From Okeania hirsuta (lineage in GTDB: Bacteria; Cyanobacteriota; Cyanobacteriia; Cyanobacteriales; Microcoleaceae): DNA of 38,660 nt. The DNA lies in NCBI RefSeq assembly GCF_003838195.1, contig NZ_RCBY01000055.1:1-38660 (forward strand). The letters run 5' to 3'. Both the position numbers and the translations under genes were made by a program. Below the pieces are notes generated by a model. The model was given only the letters and a program-made list of their open reading frames with translations, had not been told where the DNA came from and searched no databases. This document shows, in pieces, positions 17,621-27,186 of this stretch. Positions within the stretch are counted from its first letter, which is position 1. Each line of letters begins with the position of its first letter.

Positions 17621-20077
17621 TCAAAAACCATTACCAATTAAAATAAATGGTGCCCAATAATAAGGATGATTATACTCACTATTAATCATATTAACTTGTG
17701 CTTCTCTTAGCGATTCTACCTTACTTACTCCTTTATTCAAAGCTACATAAAAATAATTCATAAATTCATGAGTAGCTTGGTCATCAACTAACCATAAAGT
17801 TGCTAATGTTGCTGCTGCACCAGCTTCTTGCACTCGATAACCAAAACCGAGTATTTCTTGACCATTTCCTATATCTTTTCCCAGAGCAGTTTGACAAGCA
17901 CTCAATACCACTAATTCTACATCCTTTAAATTCCAATATTTCACATCTCCTAATGTAGCGCGATCGCCATCTCCAAATAAGATAAAAGATTCTTCTGGAT
18001 GACCATTGACAAAGGCAGAATGAGTGGCAAAATGTACAATATTATGGCTATCCATATTTAATTCCATAGCTTCTTTAGTAAATTCATTTCCTAATAATTT
18101 ATTAGTTTCAGGAAATATCTGCTCTATATTCTCTACTTCTACTCCCGCAAAAGGTAATCCTTCAAATTCAAATCTTCGTCTACCTACCTGAAATTGATAA
18201 CTACCTTCAGTTAAAGCACCTGCCAAAATGACTGGTTGAAAATTTTCCCTAGGCTCTAAATCCATTAAACTTGCAGCAGTAATATTATTAATTTCAAACC
18301 TTTCTACTAGCCATTTTCTACCATCATATAAAGCTGCTAAAGGAATATAACGTAATTGTCCATCTGGTGCATAAATAATAGTTTTAGCTTTAGTAAGTCT
18401 TAGCTCTTTCTCTAGAGGTTTAATTAACCAATTGTAGAGTTTAAATCCTGCCAGCATAATTCTTTTTTCAGATTGATTATTATTTTCGTTAGGTAATGAT
18501 TGAGAATTATTTCTATTGATTAATCTTACTCTTAATTCAAAGATAGCTTGATTAAATTCTTCTCGTTTTACCGACACAGTACGATGCACCGGGGGATAAT
18601 TTGAACTTACTAATATTAATTCTAGTCGGTCTTCTAAAACTAATGGATATAATACTACTGTATTTTTATTTTGATGTTTTTTTAGTTCAAGTTGTAAAGA
18701 AAATACTATATCTGAACTTAGTTTTTGATTTTCAGCATTTTCTTTTAATTCTGATACAATAGATTTCACTTCTTCACTATCAAAAAATTCAATAATTTCT
18801 AGTAATTTTTCCTCTAGTTGATTTTGGTTTTTCGTATCACTTGCTGCTTCTATGAGCTGACTATATTTTTTCCAAAAGAGTTCTTCTGATTCTAGTAATG
18901 GCAATTCACTATATTTATGGTTGTCAATCTGTAAACTACCCATCTGCTCAAATATTTCTTGGACTTTGAGTAAGTCTATAATTTGATGTGCTTCGAGTGC
19001 GCGTTTTTTTTGTAGTAATAATTCAGCTAAAGTACGATATGTTTCAGCAACACTTTCTACATCAGCCTCTTGCTCTTCTGCTGGTAAAACTTTTAAATTT
19101 TTCCTGATACTTTCTGTAATATTAACTGATTGTTTATAGAAAATTATTGCTAATTCAGTCTGATTTTTTGTTTCTAATAATTTACCTAGATTAGCAAGAT
19201 GAATTCCTTCTTTTCCTTTGTTATCAAGTTGTCTATCTATAATTAAACTATGATTTAAAAATTTTAGGGATTCCGAATACTTATTTAGATCTTGATAAAC
19301 TTTACCAATATTATGAAAAGTAACTGCTTTACCTTCTTGATCGCCTTCTTCTTCTTGAATAGCTAATGCTTGTTTATGATTCTCTAATGCTTGAGAGTAT
19401 TTCTCTTGCTCTCGATAAATTACACCTATATGATTAAGGGTTTGAGCTGTACCAAGATTGTCTTGATTTTCTTGATAATTTTTTAAAGCTTGTCGAAGGT
19501 ATTCTAAGGCTTGAGAATATTTTTTTAAGTGGCGATAAATTGCTCCAATATTACTGAATATATTGTTTTTTTCTGGAGGATTTTTCTTTAAAACTTGTTT
19601 ATAATAATCGATAGCTTGCTCATACAAACCTAACTGGGAATACACCACACCAATCTTATTTAAAATAGCAATAATATTTTCACTATCCTGATTTTTTTTA
19701 GCATTTTTTAAAGCTTTTTGATAATATTCTAAGGCTTTGAAATACTTACCTTGAGCATCATAAGCAATAGCAATTTTCTTCAAAGTATGAATAATCTCAA
19801 AGCGATCGTCTTCTGGAGTTAATTTTTCTAATTTTTCTTGTAATTGTTCCAAATTTTCATCAAGTTGATCGTTGTAAAATTCTGATTGAACTTGCTTTTC
19901 TTGTTGCTGTATTTCAATTTTTTGATTGTTCTGTAAAATAGGACTAACAGAATTTGTCTTAACTTGTGCTTGTGCTTTTGAATTTAGATTAAAATTTTTA
20001 TCGACTGGTATAGATGGAATAATAATTAATAAACATGCAGTAGATATAATTAATCTGAAATATTTCCAATTTATCAT
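17621..20077 (-). CDS. TPR-CHAT caspase-like protease
   Basis: 818 residues. The N-terminus (about 1-38) is a hydrophobic signal or anchor segment ending near AQAQ, suggesting export or membrane attachment. TPR repeats run from about 80 to 370 (QALEYYQKALKNAK, EQAIDYYKQVLKK, KYSQALENHKQALAI). A helical region follows, then a CHAT domain from about 500 to 818 with the catalytic His in HFATHSAF (H686) and Cys in LSACQTALG (C728), plus the WAPFILIGNG end typical of the family. CHAT peptidases are caspase/separase relatives; the substrate is usually another protein and is unknown here. It lies 306 bp downstream of a paralogue without a CHAT domain on the same strand and may be co-transcribed. Both catalytic residues are present, so it should be active. 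Confidence 0.9.
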   Translation of the reverse strand: MINWKYFRLIISTACLLIIIPSIPVDKNFNLNSKAQAQVKTNSVSPILQNNQKIEIQQQEKQVQSEFYNDQLDENLEQLQEKLEKLTPEDDRFEIIHTLKKIAIAYDAQGKYFKALEYYQKALKNAKKNQDSENIIAILNKIGVVYSQLGLYEQAIDYYKQVLKKNPPEKNNIFSNIGAIYRHLKKYSQALEYLRQALKNYQENQDNLGTAQTLNHIGVIYREQEKYSQALENHKQALAIQEEEGDQEGKAVTFHNIGKVYQDLNKYSESLKFLNHSLIIDRQLDNKGKEGIHLANLGKLLETKNQTELAIIFYKQSVNITESIRKNLKVLPAEEQEADVESVAETYRTLAELLLQKKRALEAHQIIDLLKVQEIFEQMGSLQIDNHKYSELPLLESEELFWKKYSQLIEAASDTKNQNQLEEKLLEIIEFFDSEEVKSIVSELKENAENQKLSSDIVFSLQLELKKHQNKNTVVLYPLVLEDRLELILVSSNYPPVHRTVSVKREEFNQAIFELRVRLINRNNSQSLPNENNNQSEKRIMLAGFKLYNWLIKPLEKELRLTKAKTIIYAPDGQLRYIPLAALYDGRKWLVERFEINNITAASLMDLEPRENFQPVILAGALTEGSYQFQVGRRRFEFEGLPFAGVEVENIEQIFPETNKLLGNEFTKEAMELNMDSHNIVHFATHSAFVNGHPEESFILFGDGDRATLGDVKYWNLKDVELVVLSACQTALGKDIGNGQEILGFGYRVQEAGAAATLATLWLVDDQATHEFMNYFYVALNKGVSKVESLREAQVNMINSEYNHPYYWAPFILIGNGF

Positions 20078-20383
20078 TTTTTCAACTATATTTTTTATGT
20101 GTATTATGTATAACTATAAGGTAAGCATTCAGCATTCAACTATAGCAGGGAACAGGGAGCAGTTAGAAAAACATTTCCTAGTCTAAGATTTATCATCCGC
20201 ATAAGTCCTAACCAATTCTTTCTTAACTATAGCAATATGATTTGAGTTGTGAGATATTGGAAGCTTTTAGGGCACAGGTAACAGGGAACAAAGAAGAAGA
20301 AAAAACGTATTATATGAATATAAGAATTGCCATATTCTATACTTTTAAGGAACACCTCAATTCTCACAACTGATTCCTGATTG
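20078..20383. other. Spacer between the two TPR genes
   Basis: It holds GGGAACA-type heptamer fragments (about 20149-20162 and 20274-20290) and a GTAAGCATTCAGC piece (20121-20133) of the 209-bp element family. No remnant of a CHAT coding sequence was recognised. Confidence 0.5.
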
Positions 20384-21847
20384 CTATATATCTTCAAAAC
20401 TATTGCCTATAATTTTATCATCAGCTTTGATACCTCCCATATACTCAAATACTTCTTGTACTTTCAACAAATCAAGAATTTGATGCGATTCTATGGCTCT
20501 TTTTTGCTCGAGCAATAAATCAGCTAAATCCCGATAAATGTCAGTAACAGTACCGTCTAAATAATCCTTTTGTTCCTCTACTGGTAAAACCTGTAAATCT
20601 TTGCGGATTTTTTCTGTAATATTAATTGATTGTTTATAAAATATTATTGCTAATTCTGGTCGATCATTTTTTGCTAATAATTTTCCTATATCAGCAAGAG
20701 TAATTCTTTCTCTATTTTGGTTTTCAAGTTGTCGATCGAGAATTAAAGTATGAGTCAAAAATTCTAGAGATTCAGAATACTGACCGGACTCTCGATACAC
20801 TATACCAATATTATGAACAGAGGCAGATTTACCTTCCCGATCACCTAACTCTTCCCAAATAACTAATGCTTGTTGATGGGATTCTAATGCTTGGGAATAT
20901 TTTTTCTGTTCTCGATAAATTACACCTATATTATCTATAGTTATTGCTATATTCAAACGGTCTTGATTTTCTTCATAAACTTCTAAAGCTTGTTGATAAA
21001 ACTTTAAAGCCTTAGAAAACTCTTCTAAGTGGCGATAAATTGCTCCAATATATGTTAAAACCTTAGCTTTGTTTTGGGGATTATTCTGTAAAACTTTCTG
21101 ATAAAAATCTATAGCTTGTTTATAGCGACCTAACCTTGAATTAACTAAGCCAAGATTACTTAAAATTGCAGTAAGATTGACATTATCCTTTTCCTTTTTA
21201 GCCATTTCTAAAGCTTCTTCATAAAACTCTATAGCTTTTGGATATTTACCTTGGCGATCGTAGATAACACCTATTTTATTTAAAGCGCTACTAATAGCAG
21301 TAGTATCGCGCAGTTGCCTACGCATTTTCAGTGCTTGATTGAATGATGCTAATGCTTGGGGATATTGACTTAGGTGAGAATAAACTGTACCAATATTATG
21401 TAGGATGGCAGCAATTTGCTCTGTATCGCCTAACTGTTGACGAATTTCCAAAGCTTGCTGATAATTCTCTAAAGCTTTCTGATACTGCTGCAGTTGTCGA
21501 TCGATGCTGGCCATACTGTAGAGGGTGCTGCTGATATTAAGGCGATAGAACTCCGTTCCGCTATCGCGAACGCCCTGTTGAGTATGAATATCTAGGAGTT
21601 GCTGCAAAGTTTCTAAGGCCGTTTTTAATTCCCCATTTTCAAGTTTTTGTTTAGCTTTCTTATCAAGTTCCTGTGCTTGAGTTTGTAGGTTTTCTTGGGT
21701 AAGGCGATCGCTATATTTTTTAGTCTCTTCTGCAACTGCTTTTGAATATATCTGTACTTTCTCTATTTTCTCTGTTACTAGAGATGGAGGCAAAATCAAG
21801 AAAAATACAGTACCGATAATTAATCTAAAATATTTCCAATTTATCAT
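20384..21847 (-). CDS. TPR protein, CHAT-less paralogue of the downstream TPR-CHAT gene
   Basis: 487 residues. It begins with the same MINWKYFRLII anchor sequence as the 818-residue neighbour and then carries about seven or eight TPR units of the TPR_12 type (QALEIRQQLGDTEQIA, KAIEFYEEALEMAKK, QALESHQQALVIWEE). The similarity continues through RAIESHQILDLLKVQEVFEYMG and then stops; in the neighbour that point leads on to the CHAT protease. The last residues (IIGNSFEDI) are unrelated. The gene is therefore either a 3'-truncated duplicate or a TPR-only partner for the neighbour. The reading frame is clean over 1.46 kb, which argues that it is maintained or recently truncated. Location is probably membrane-attached or exported, as for the paralogue. 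Confidence 0.85.
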   Translation of the reverse strand: MINWKYFRLIIGTVFFLILPPSLVTEKIEKVQIYSKAVAEETKKYSDRLTQENLQTQAQELDKKAKQKLENGELKTALETLQQLLDIHTQQGVRDSGTEFYRLNISSTLYSMASIDRQLQQYQKALENYQQALEIRQQLGDTEQIAAILHNIGTVYSHLSQYPQALASFNQALKMRRQLRDTTAISSALNKIGVIYDRQGKYPKAIEFYEEALEMAKKEKDNVNLTAILSNLGLVNSRLGRYKQAIDFYQKVLQNNPQNKAKVLTYIGAIYRHLEEFSKALKFYQQALEVYEENQDRLNIAITIDNIGVIYREQKKYSQALESHQQALVIWEELGDREGKSASVHNIGIVYRESGQYSESLEFLTHTLILDRQLENQNRERITLADIGKLLAKNDRPELAIIFYKQSINITEKIRKDLQVLPVEEQKDYLDGTVTDIYRDLADLLLEQKRAIESHQILDLLKVQEVFEYMGGIKADDKIIGNSFEDI

Positions 21848-22580
21848 TTTCTACCAAATTCATAAAATTTTGCTATGTTGAACTTTTTGAGTAGGTGCTA
21901 GGTTGAGTTAGGTAAACTTTTATCTTTCTTCCCTGTTGTAAAACCTAAAATTTTGTACCTCACGCTTTTTGGAAATCGCTATACTTACAACGCTGTTATT
22001 GATTGATGAACCACATCGCCATAATCAAAAACCTGTAGGGACCAAAAACCTGTAGGGGCTAATGGCCATTAGCTAGCGCACAACTACGTTAACACCCCTA
22101 CTGTGGTCTACCGAAATGAAAACTGCTGTATGGTATAAGCATTGCTGGACTAAGGAATGAATCTTTGCAAAAAAAGGTAACCCATCTTTTACTTCCTCTT
22201 TTTCTCAAACTATTAGCAAGTTTTGCTTGAAAATGTGGGTTAAACAACCTACCCTTATGAGTTATTCCCCTCCTTGGTAAGGGAGGATCGAGGGTTGAGT
22301 TTTTACCCATAATTCTTAGTCTAGACGAGCTACTATAATTCCAATGGGCAAATATATAACGTCCTCCACACTCCCCACACCCTTTCATCCCTCAAATATG
22401 CAACGCTATGGTCTGTTCTTCATAAACCCAACTTCTTTAGTAGGTTGAAACTGCATTTATATTGCTTTTTGCCTTTTATATCATGTCTGGATAAGAGCGC
22501 CATAGAACTCCGTTCCCCTGACACGACCAAAAAACTTTCTCCTTTTCCTCCTCTTCCTATTCCTTTTCCTTCTTTCTTCC
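21848..22580. other. Intergenic, repeat-rich
   Basis: Contents include a block at about 21955-21990 shared with 700-770, a direct repeat AAAACCTGTAGGG(A/G)(C) at about 22028 and 22046, a perfect 16-bp palindrome GCTAATGGCCATTAGC at 22058-22073 between GTAGGGG and CCCCTAC arms, and a TATCATGTC block near 22480. A 96-codon open frame on the minus strand (22098-22388) has no recognisable features and is not called. Confidence 0.5.
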
Positions 22581-22629
<49 letters not shown>

Positions 22630-22651
22630 GGAAAAGTATTGAGACCGAAAA

Positions 22652-22688
22652 TCAAAAAAGCCTGATAAATTTTAAGATTTACCAGACT
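22652..22688 (-). terminator. Rho-independent terminator of tRNA-fMet
   Basis: On the minus strand AGTCTGGTAAAT-cttaaa-ATTTATCAGGCT forms a 12-bp stem with two G-U pairs, followed by a run of T. It lies 24 bp past the tRNA 3' end. Confidence 0.85.
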
Positions 22689-22711
22689 TTCTTTTAGATT
22701 ATTTATTTTTA

Positions 22712-23089
22712 TGGCGGGAGGCGGATTTGAACCACCGACCTTCGGGTTATGCTTACCACCACAGCTTTCACTGCCTTAATTCTGAAACTATCAGAATTAG
22801 TTTGTAGTCTGGACTGTCCCTTTACCCTCAGCTTCTATCAAACTAGAACTGCTAGGGTACTTGCCAACCAGTCTCTACACCTTCTCCTTTAATTCGGAGC
22901 TTGGCTCGGGATTACCCCGCTAACGGTTTCCCCGAATTTGACAAGTAATCACATACAAATTTCTTCGTATGCCGCCCCTTACAAGGTATAACTTCAAGCT
23001 TAGTGACTAGCGGCGTCTATATGTGCTTGTTTTGTTTGTCTTACCTTATAACTTGAGCCCGACGAGCTACCAGACTGCTCTATCCCGCG
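22712..23089 (-). tRNA. Initiator tRNA-fMet(CAU) interrupted by a group I intron
   Basis: The 5' exon (23089-23056) starts CGCGGGATAGAGCAGTCTGG and runs to U33 of the anticodon loop. The 3' exon (22751-22712) starts CATAACCCGAAGG and ends CCTCCCGCCA. Joined, they give the GGG/CCC anticodon stem (CGGGCTCATAACCCG) and a T-arm GGTGG-TTCAAAT-CCGCC. The acceptor has an unpaired C1 opposite C72, the mismatch that marks initiators. CCA is not encoded, so it must be added. The anticodon CAU and the three G-C pairs of the anticodon stem identify it as the initiator, not the elongator. The gene has a terminator 24 bp downstream and no neighbours in an operon. Confidence 0.93.
22752..23055 (-). ncRNA. 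Group I (IC3-like) self-splicing intron in tRNA-fMet
   Basis: A 304-nt intron with boundaries chosen by group I rules: the 5' exon ends in U and the intron ends in G. The core resembles the well-known cyanobacterial/plastid tRNA-Leu intron: AAATTCGGGGAAACC (P/Q region), AATCCCGAGCCAAGC, GGAGAAGGTGTAGAGACT and GAGGGTAAAGGGACAGTCC segments in the usual order. Near the 3' end AATTCTGA-tagtt-TCAGAATT makes a perfect 8-bp hairpin (P9-type). No ORF, so no homing endonuclease. A fMet intron at this kind of site is known from Synechocystis PCC 6803 and some other cyanobacteria. Confidence 0.9.
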
Positions 23090-23186
23090 TCGTCTTTTAT
23101 TAATATAACCATAACCTCATCAAAATTGCAACCCCTTACTCAAAATATTTTCAAAATTTTTTTCAGGGCTGTCCAATCACCAAATA

Positions 23187-23273
23187 ATTAAGGTTTAAAG
23201 CCTCTCCTCATAAAGGAGAAACAAGAAAAAATTTTCATTATTAGTCAATCCAATCCGTTTTCAAGGAGAGGTA
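23187..23273 (+). repeat. Short palindrome-ended element (IS200/IS605-derived type)
   Basis: AATTAAGGTTTAAAGCCTCTCCT ends in a small hairpin (TCTCCT-cata-AAGGAGA). CCTCTCCT (23201-23208) also pairs with AGGAGAGG (23264-23271). The left end resembles the rc of 38560-38594 and 29470-29505. The right end (GAGGTAATAATTAATTATT) resembles the rc of 38366-38400. No transposase. Confidence 0.5.
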
Positions 23274-23311
23274 ATAATTAATTATTAATTATTAATTATT
23301 AATTATTAATT
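23274..23311. repeat. ATTAATT heptamer array
   Basis: Five units of a 7-bp AT repeat ending 7 bp before the asparaginase stop codon. Confidence 0.9.
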
Positions 23312-23317
23312 GTTGAA

Positions 23318-24271
23318 CTATACCATACACATTTCTCCAATTACTTCCAAACGCTTGACATTACTGAGAGACATATAGTTTTCCCCTAGAGTCTCAGCAA
23401 TAGTTGGACTGATCCAACCCATCTGAGTTAACAAATGAATAGCCACTGCATATTTCGCTCGTTTAGCACCATCATTAACTTTAATGGCCAAACCCATCCC
23501 TTCACCTACCCGACCAATACATTGCACTCCTTCGGCCCCAGACTTACTAACAATTTCTCCTGCCGTCAAGCGCATCAACTCTGTATCAAAACTTCCTTCT
23601 CCCCCTACCATTTCTGGATGATAGGTCATCGCCCTGACAATTCGTTCTAGATCCAAACTATCACCTGAAGCCAGTTTAGCGTATAAAGTTGCCATTTGAC
23701 TCAGTTGCAGGAGATAAGTTGGAGCACCACAGTCATCACGAGCGCCAATAAATTCTGCTGCGGGCATTGCCAGTAACTCAGCTACTTTGCTAATAATCAA
23801 CTGTTGAACTGGATGCTTCATTTGCAGGTAAGACTCCATCGGCCAATTTCTTTGCTGACAAACAGCCAGCATACCTGCATGCTTACCAGAACAGTTATAT
23901 TGCAAAGGACTATTTTTATTGGCAGGAGTTGGACATTGGAGTTTTGATGGGTCAATATCACAACGCCATAAAACGTTAAATACCTGTCTTGCTTGCTCTA
24001 TTGTACCTTGATGGGAACTACAGATAATGGCCAAGTCTAAGTCAGTTAAGTCATAACGTTCTAGGGTGCCTGTAGTAGTAACTGCTAAAGCTTGAAATGG
24101 TTTGAGAGCTGAACGGACAAATGTGGCAGTATCTGCACCTCCGGCCACGGACAAAACCCGACCTCTATGGTCGCACACAGTGGCCTGAACTTGGTGAATT
24201 GATTCAAGGATACCTTCTCGGAGTAGTCTGACTTCTAGTTGCGAAGTTTGTGTTCTTTTTCCCCTTGTCAT
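23318..24271 (-). CDS. Asparaginase (asparaginase II / Rhizobium AnsA-like family)
   Basis: 317 residues. The family hydrolyses L-asparagine to aspartate and ammonia and is unrelated in sequence to E. coli AnsA/AnsB. Visible signs are ATFVRSALKPFQAL near residue 49-62 (the conserved Ser-x-x-Lys), ICSSHQG near 83-89, NCSGKHAGML near 129-138 and DDCGAPTYLL near 178-187, the family's conserved Ser, Lys and Cys positions. The start MTRGKRTQTSQLEVRLLREG is the usual N-terminus. It lies on the same strand downstream of CGLD27 and rsfS, a gene order I recall from other cyanobacteria, but a 544-bp gap with a foldback repeat lies between. Cellular location is cytoplasmic. Confidence 0.9.
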   Translation of the reverse strand: MTRGKRTQTSQLEVRLLREGILESIHQVQATVCDHRGRVLSVAGGADTATFVRSALKPFQALAVTTTGTLERYDLTDLDLAIICSSHQGTIEQARQVFNVLWRCDIDPSKLQCPTPANKNSPLQYNCSGKHAGMLAVCQQRNWPMESYLQMKHPVQQLIISKVAELLAMPAAEFIGARDDCGAPTYLLQLSQMATLYAKLASGDSLDLERIVRAMTYHPEMVGGEGSFDTELMRLTAGEIVSKSGAEGVQCIGRVGEGMGLAIKVNDGAKRAKYAVAIHLLTQMGWISPTIAETLGENYMSLSNVKRLEVIGEMCMV

Positions 24272-24498
24272 TTTTATTTATTGTTTTGGGCAAGTTGAGT
24301 ATTCATCAAGTACATTAATTTAACTGTATTTTTGAAGACTATCTATCAATTTAATCTTAATAAGTCTCAACTGATTCTCTTATACTAAACTAAGTTATGC
24401 TCATCAATATTTCTTCCTTAAAAGTACGAGTATTTTTAGTCATGTCAGCTAAGATAATCGTCTGAAGAGAGTCTTTGTTAAATGAATATTAAATCACG

Positions 24499-24605
24499 TA
24501 GGGTGCGTTACGTGAAACTAACGCACCATCCCACAGCACCCGGTGCGTGAGGTGTAAAACCGAGCATTATTCCATCAGTGGTAAGCGTGCCGTCACATAC
24601 CCTAC
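24499..24605. repeat. GTAGGGTGCGTTA foldback repeat
   Basis: The outer arms are GTAGGG / CCCTAC. Within it, GGTGCGTTA (24502-24510) and TAACGCACC (24519-24527) form a perfect 9-bp hairpin with an 8-nt loop. It sits in the spacer between CGLD27 and asparaginase. The rest of 24606-24815 shows nothing recognisable. Confidence 0.8.
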
Positions 24606-24815
24606 TTAATCTTTTGTTTACAAATAGTTTCTAAATATAAACTATTTAAGTACAATTCCGTATGAGATTATTGTATAGAATAGTGTAATGTAGCAGATAT
24701 TTTAGAAAAATAGTTAAGCATATAATCTGAGAATGAGTCAGGTAAAAATAACTGTAATTACTTGACTACCTAAATCAAAATTACTATGATTTTTTGTAAC
24801 TATTTTGGGTTAATT

Positions 24816-25316
24816 TTAGATCGAAACCCAGATTATTCCACCGAGACAAATTATTAATAGCAAACTATAAAAAGTTTTGTGTAATCTTTTGATAAGTGGC
24901 TGAACTTGATAGTTAACTATTAACTTATCTTTTGTAATTTCTTCTTGTGTTTTCAGCCATGTTTGCCCATCATACCAACCAGACTCTTCATAAAAAACAG
25001 TAGTACTAGCAAGACGTGATCGTATATAATTCCAACCTAAATAAAGTCGCAATAATACCAAAATTAGAATAAAGCTTGCACCTGCTGACCCACTCAGTAA
25101 AAACTCGATCGGATATTTCTCTGGAAAAAAACTTGCTGCTGCTACTGGGCCTGATACTAACCAACTCCAGAGCCAAACCCAGACTAACTTCTTTATATAC
25201 TGAAGTCTTTCTAATGTTACCCAACAAAACAACCAGGAATTTTTGAGTTCTTCATATTCGTTGACTGGTTGTTGTTCTAGGGGAACTGGAGAGCTAGATA
25301 TTATCTGTCTAGTCAT
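24816..25316 (-). CDS. CGLD27 family protein (DUF1230)
   Basis: 166 residues. It has the family signature start PVPLEQQPVNEYEELKNSWLF, two central membrane segments (about 44-62, LVWVWLWSWLVSGPVAAA; about 70-92, LLSGSAGASFILILVLLRLYL), the conserved SGWYDGQTWLKTQEE block near 110-124, and a third membrane segment at the C-terminus (TFYSLLLIICLGGIIWVSI). CGLD27 is conserved in cyanobacteria, algae and plants (green-lineage list) and localises to plastids in plants; the biochemical role is not settled, with links to iron deficiency and oxidative stress in plants. It directly follows rsfS (66-bp gap) and is probably co-transcribed with it. Confidence 0.9.
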   Translation of the reverse strand: MTRQIISSSPVPLEQQPVNEYEELKNSWLFCWVTLERLQYIKKLVWVWLWSWLVSGPVAAASFFPEKYPIEFLLSGSAGASFILILVLLRLYLGWNYIRSRLASTTVFYEESGWYDGQTWLKTQEEITKDKLIVNYQVQPLIKRLHKTFYSLLLIICLGGIIWVSI

Positions 25317-25381
25317 AAATCAATTTTTCCTCACTTATATTTTATGCCAGTAAAGAGGTAGTTCATATTGACAGCCTGATC

Positions 25382-25801
25382 CTAATTGAGCAATGATAAA
25401 GTATCTACTTTTTCTGCATGACTCCAAAATGCTTCTAAATTGTAGAATTCTCGTTCTTCGGGCTTCAATATGTGGACTATGACATCACCATAATCCATTA
25501 ATATCCAAGAACTTTCGTTTTGGCCTTCTACTCCTAGAGGATAAAGTTCTCTATCTTGTTCTACCTTTTGGGCGATCGCCTGAGATATAGCTCTGACTTG
25601 AACATTAGAGTAACCTGTGATAATTACGAAGTAGTCTGCTAAATAAGATACTTCTGATACTTTAATCACAACAATGTTATCTCCTTTACGGTCTAATGCT
25701 GCGTTAACTATTGTCGATGTCAATTCTAAGGTTCCATCGGATTCTGAATTTGTCTGACTTAATTCGGTTGACAAGGACTGAATATGGGGGTAATTTGACA
25801 T
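25382..25801 (-). CDS. rsfS: Ribosome silencing factor RsfS (Iojap family)
   Basis: 139 residues. It binds ribosomal protein uL14 and blocks joining of the subunits under starvation. The core runs from LTSTIVNAALDRKGDNIVVI through ADYFVIITGYSNVQVRAISQAI to PLGVEGQNESSWILMDYGDVIVHILKPEEREFYNLEAFW, which is the full family pattern. The first ~25 residues are a polar leader common in cyanobacterial members. In many bacteria rsfS follows yqeK; here yqeK remains only as a pseudogene starting 98 bp upstream on the same strand. CGLD27 follows 66 bp downstream. Confidence 0.95.
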   Translation of the reverse strand: MSNYPHIQSLSTELSQTNSESDGTLELTSTIVNAALDRKGDNIVVIKVSEVSYLADYFVIITGYSNVQVRAISQAIAQKVEQDRELYPLGVEGQNESSWILMDYGDVIVHILKPEEREFYNLEAFWSHAEKVDTLSLLN

Positions 25802-26166
25802 TAAATTATCTGTTTCCTTTTCCTTATATATATTTATTGTATTGGATATTTCTGTTGACTAATTTTTAGCCTTTGTATTAGTCATAATCTGATTGATTTT
25901 ATTGCTGCTTCATTTTTTGTTCATCCTCGGGTTTTTTGGCCTTTTTCAGGAACCAATTTCTTGTTAATATAATTTTTGGGTGAATCAAACAATTAGTCCC
26001 TAGCAAGTGCTTTATAGTATAATCGCAGGTTAACCAAACTGCTTGGAAGAGATTTTCCTTACTAAGTTGTCTCAAATGCTGTGACTCTGCATTGTCACCT
26101 TTACCTGGTTCTAAAGTATCTGCGAGGAAAATTATGCAACTTAGCTGATTCATAGCTGGCTCTCCT

Positions 26167-26325
<159 letters not shown>

Positions 26326-26975
26326 TCTTCAATGATGCTAAAATCTCCTGATCCTTGATACCAAACTCTTTTTTGGCCACAATTCACTTACATTAGCATG
26401 AAGCAAATGAGAAGAGACTTCTGATACTAAATCTATTTCTAAACCCTCTGACTTAGAAATTTGTAATAATAGGGGAGAAAAATATTTAGCAAGATCGTGC
26501 ATCAATGTTGCTAGTTGATCTTTCTCCTAGTTTGTATAATAGTTTGCTATATCCTGTGCCATTTTTTATACTCTAAGAATATGTTTGAGCCTAGAGACTG
26601 AAACATGAACGGAAAGCCATGTTAATACCAGCGCTGTTTCATTCTAACACTGTGCCATTTTATGTATTGACTAAACCACGTTACAGGTTTAGGAAATGTA
26701 TCTTCGCTGTCTGAAAATCAATAAATTCATTGTCAAAATCTAGAATGAAATGACCCTGATGTTAATACTTTGTCTTTAAGTTGAACCAAATCTAATTTTT
26801 CCTATTTTGGAATTGACAATTCCTCATATTTCATAACAATTATTTTGACTTCACACTGATGATTTTGATAAGAGTTTGTGATTTTCTTAAAGTATAAATT
26901 TATCAGATTTTTACCTAAGGGACAACAACAGGGAAAAACAATTATAACGTTTCGACAGGTTTTTAGTATTTGTTT

Positions 26976-27186
26976 GTAAGCATTTCCTGCGGAATGCTGC
27001 GTAAACAGCTATTAGCAGTCAGTTATTCCCTGGGTCAGGACTACGTTAACAGCAATTAGTAATGAATAATTAGTTCTAAGGTTTAGTCAGGAGAGTTTGA
27101 CAGTAAATTTTATTATTTCTCAATTTCAAAGGTTGCTTTTACGGGGACTCAAAATCAATAGCTCATAGCTGACCGCTGAATGCTTA
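26976..27186. mobile_element. 211-bp foldback element with 9-bp target duplication
   Basis: The ends GTAAGCATT and GAATGCTTA are inverted. Perfect direct repeats TATTTGTTT flank it at 26967-26975 and 27187-27195. It is homologous to 17310-17518. No ORF. The flanking spacer 26643-26966 and 27196-27541 shows no other recognisable feature. Confidence 0.8.

Noticed and set aside
22098..22388. 96-codon open frame on the minus strand
   Set aside because: The translation overlaps repeat-like DNA, has no recognisable motif, and has no clear ribosome site.
24299..24313. GTATTCATCAAGTAC upstream of asparaginase as an NtcA site
   Set aside because: The gap between GTA and TAC is 9 bases, not the required 8, so it does not fit the consensus.
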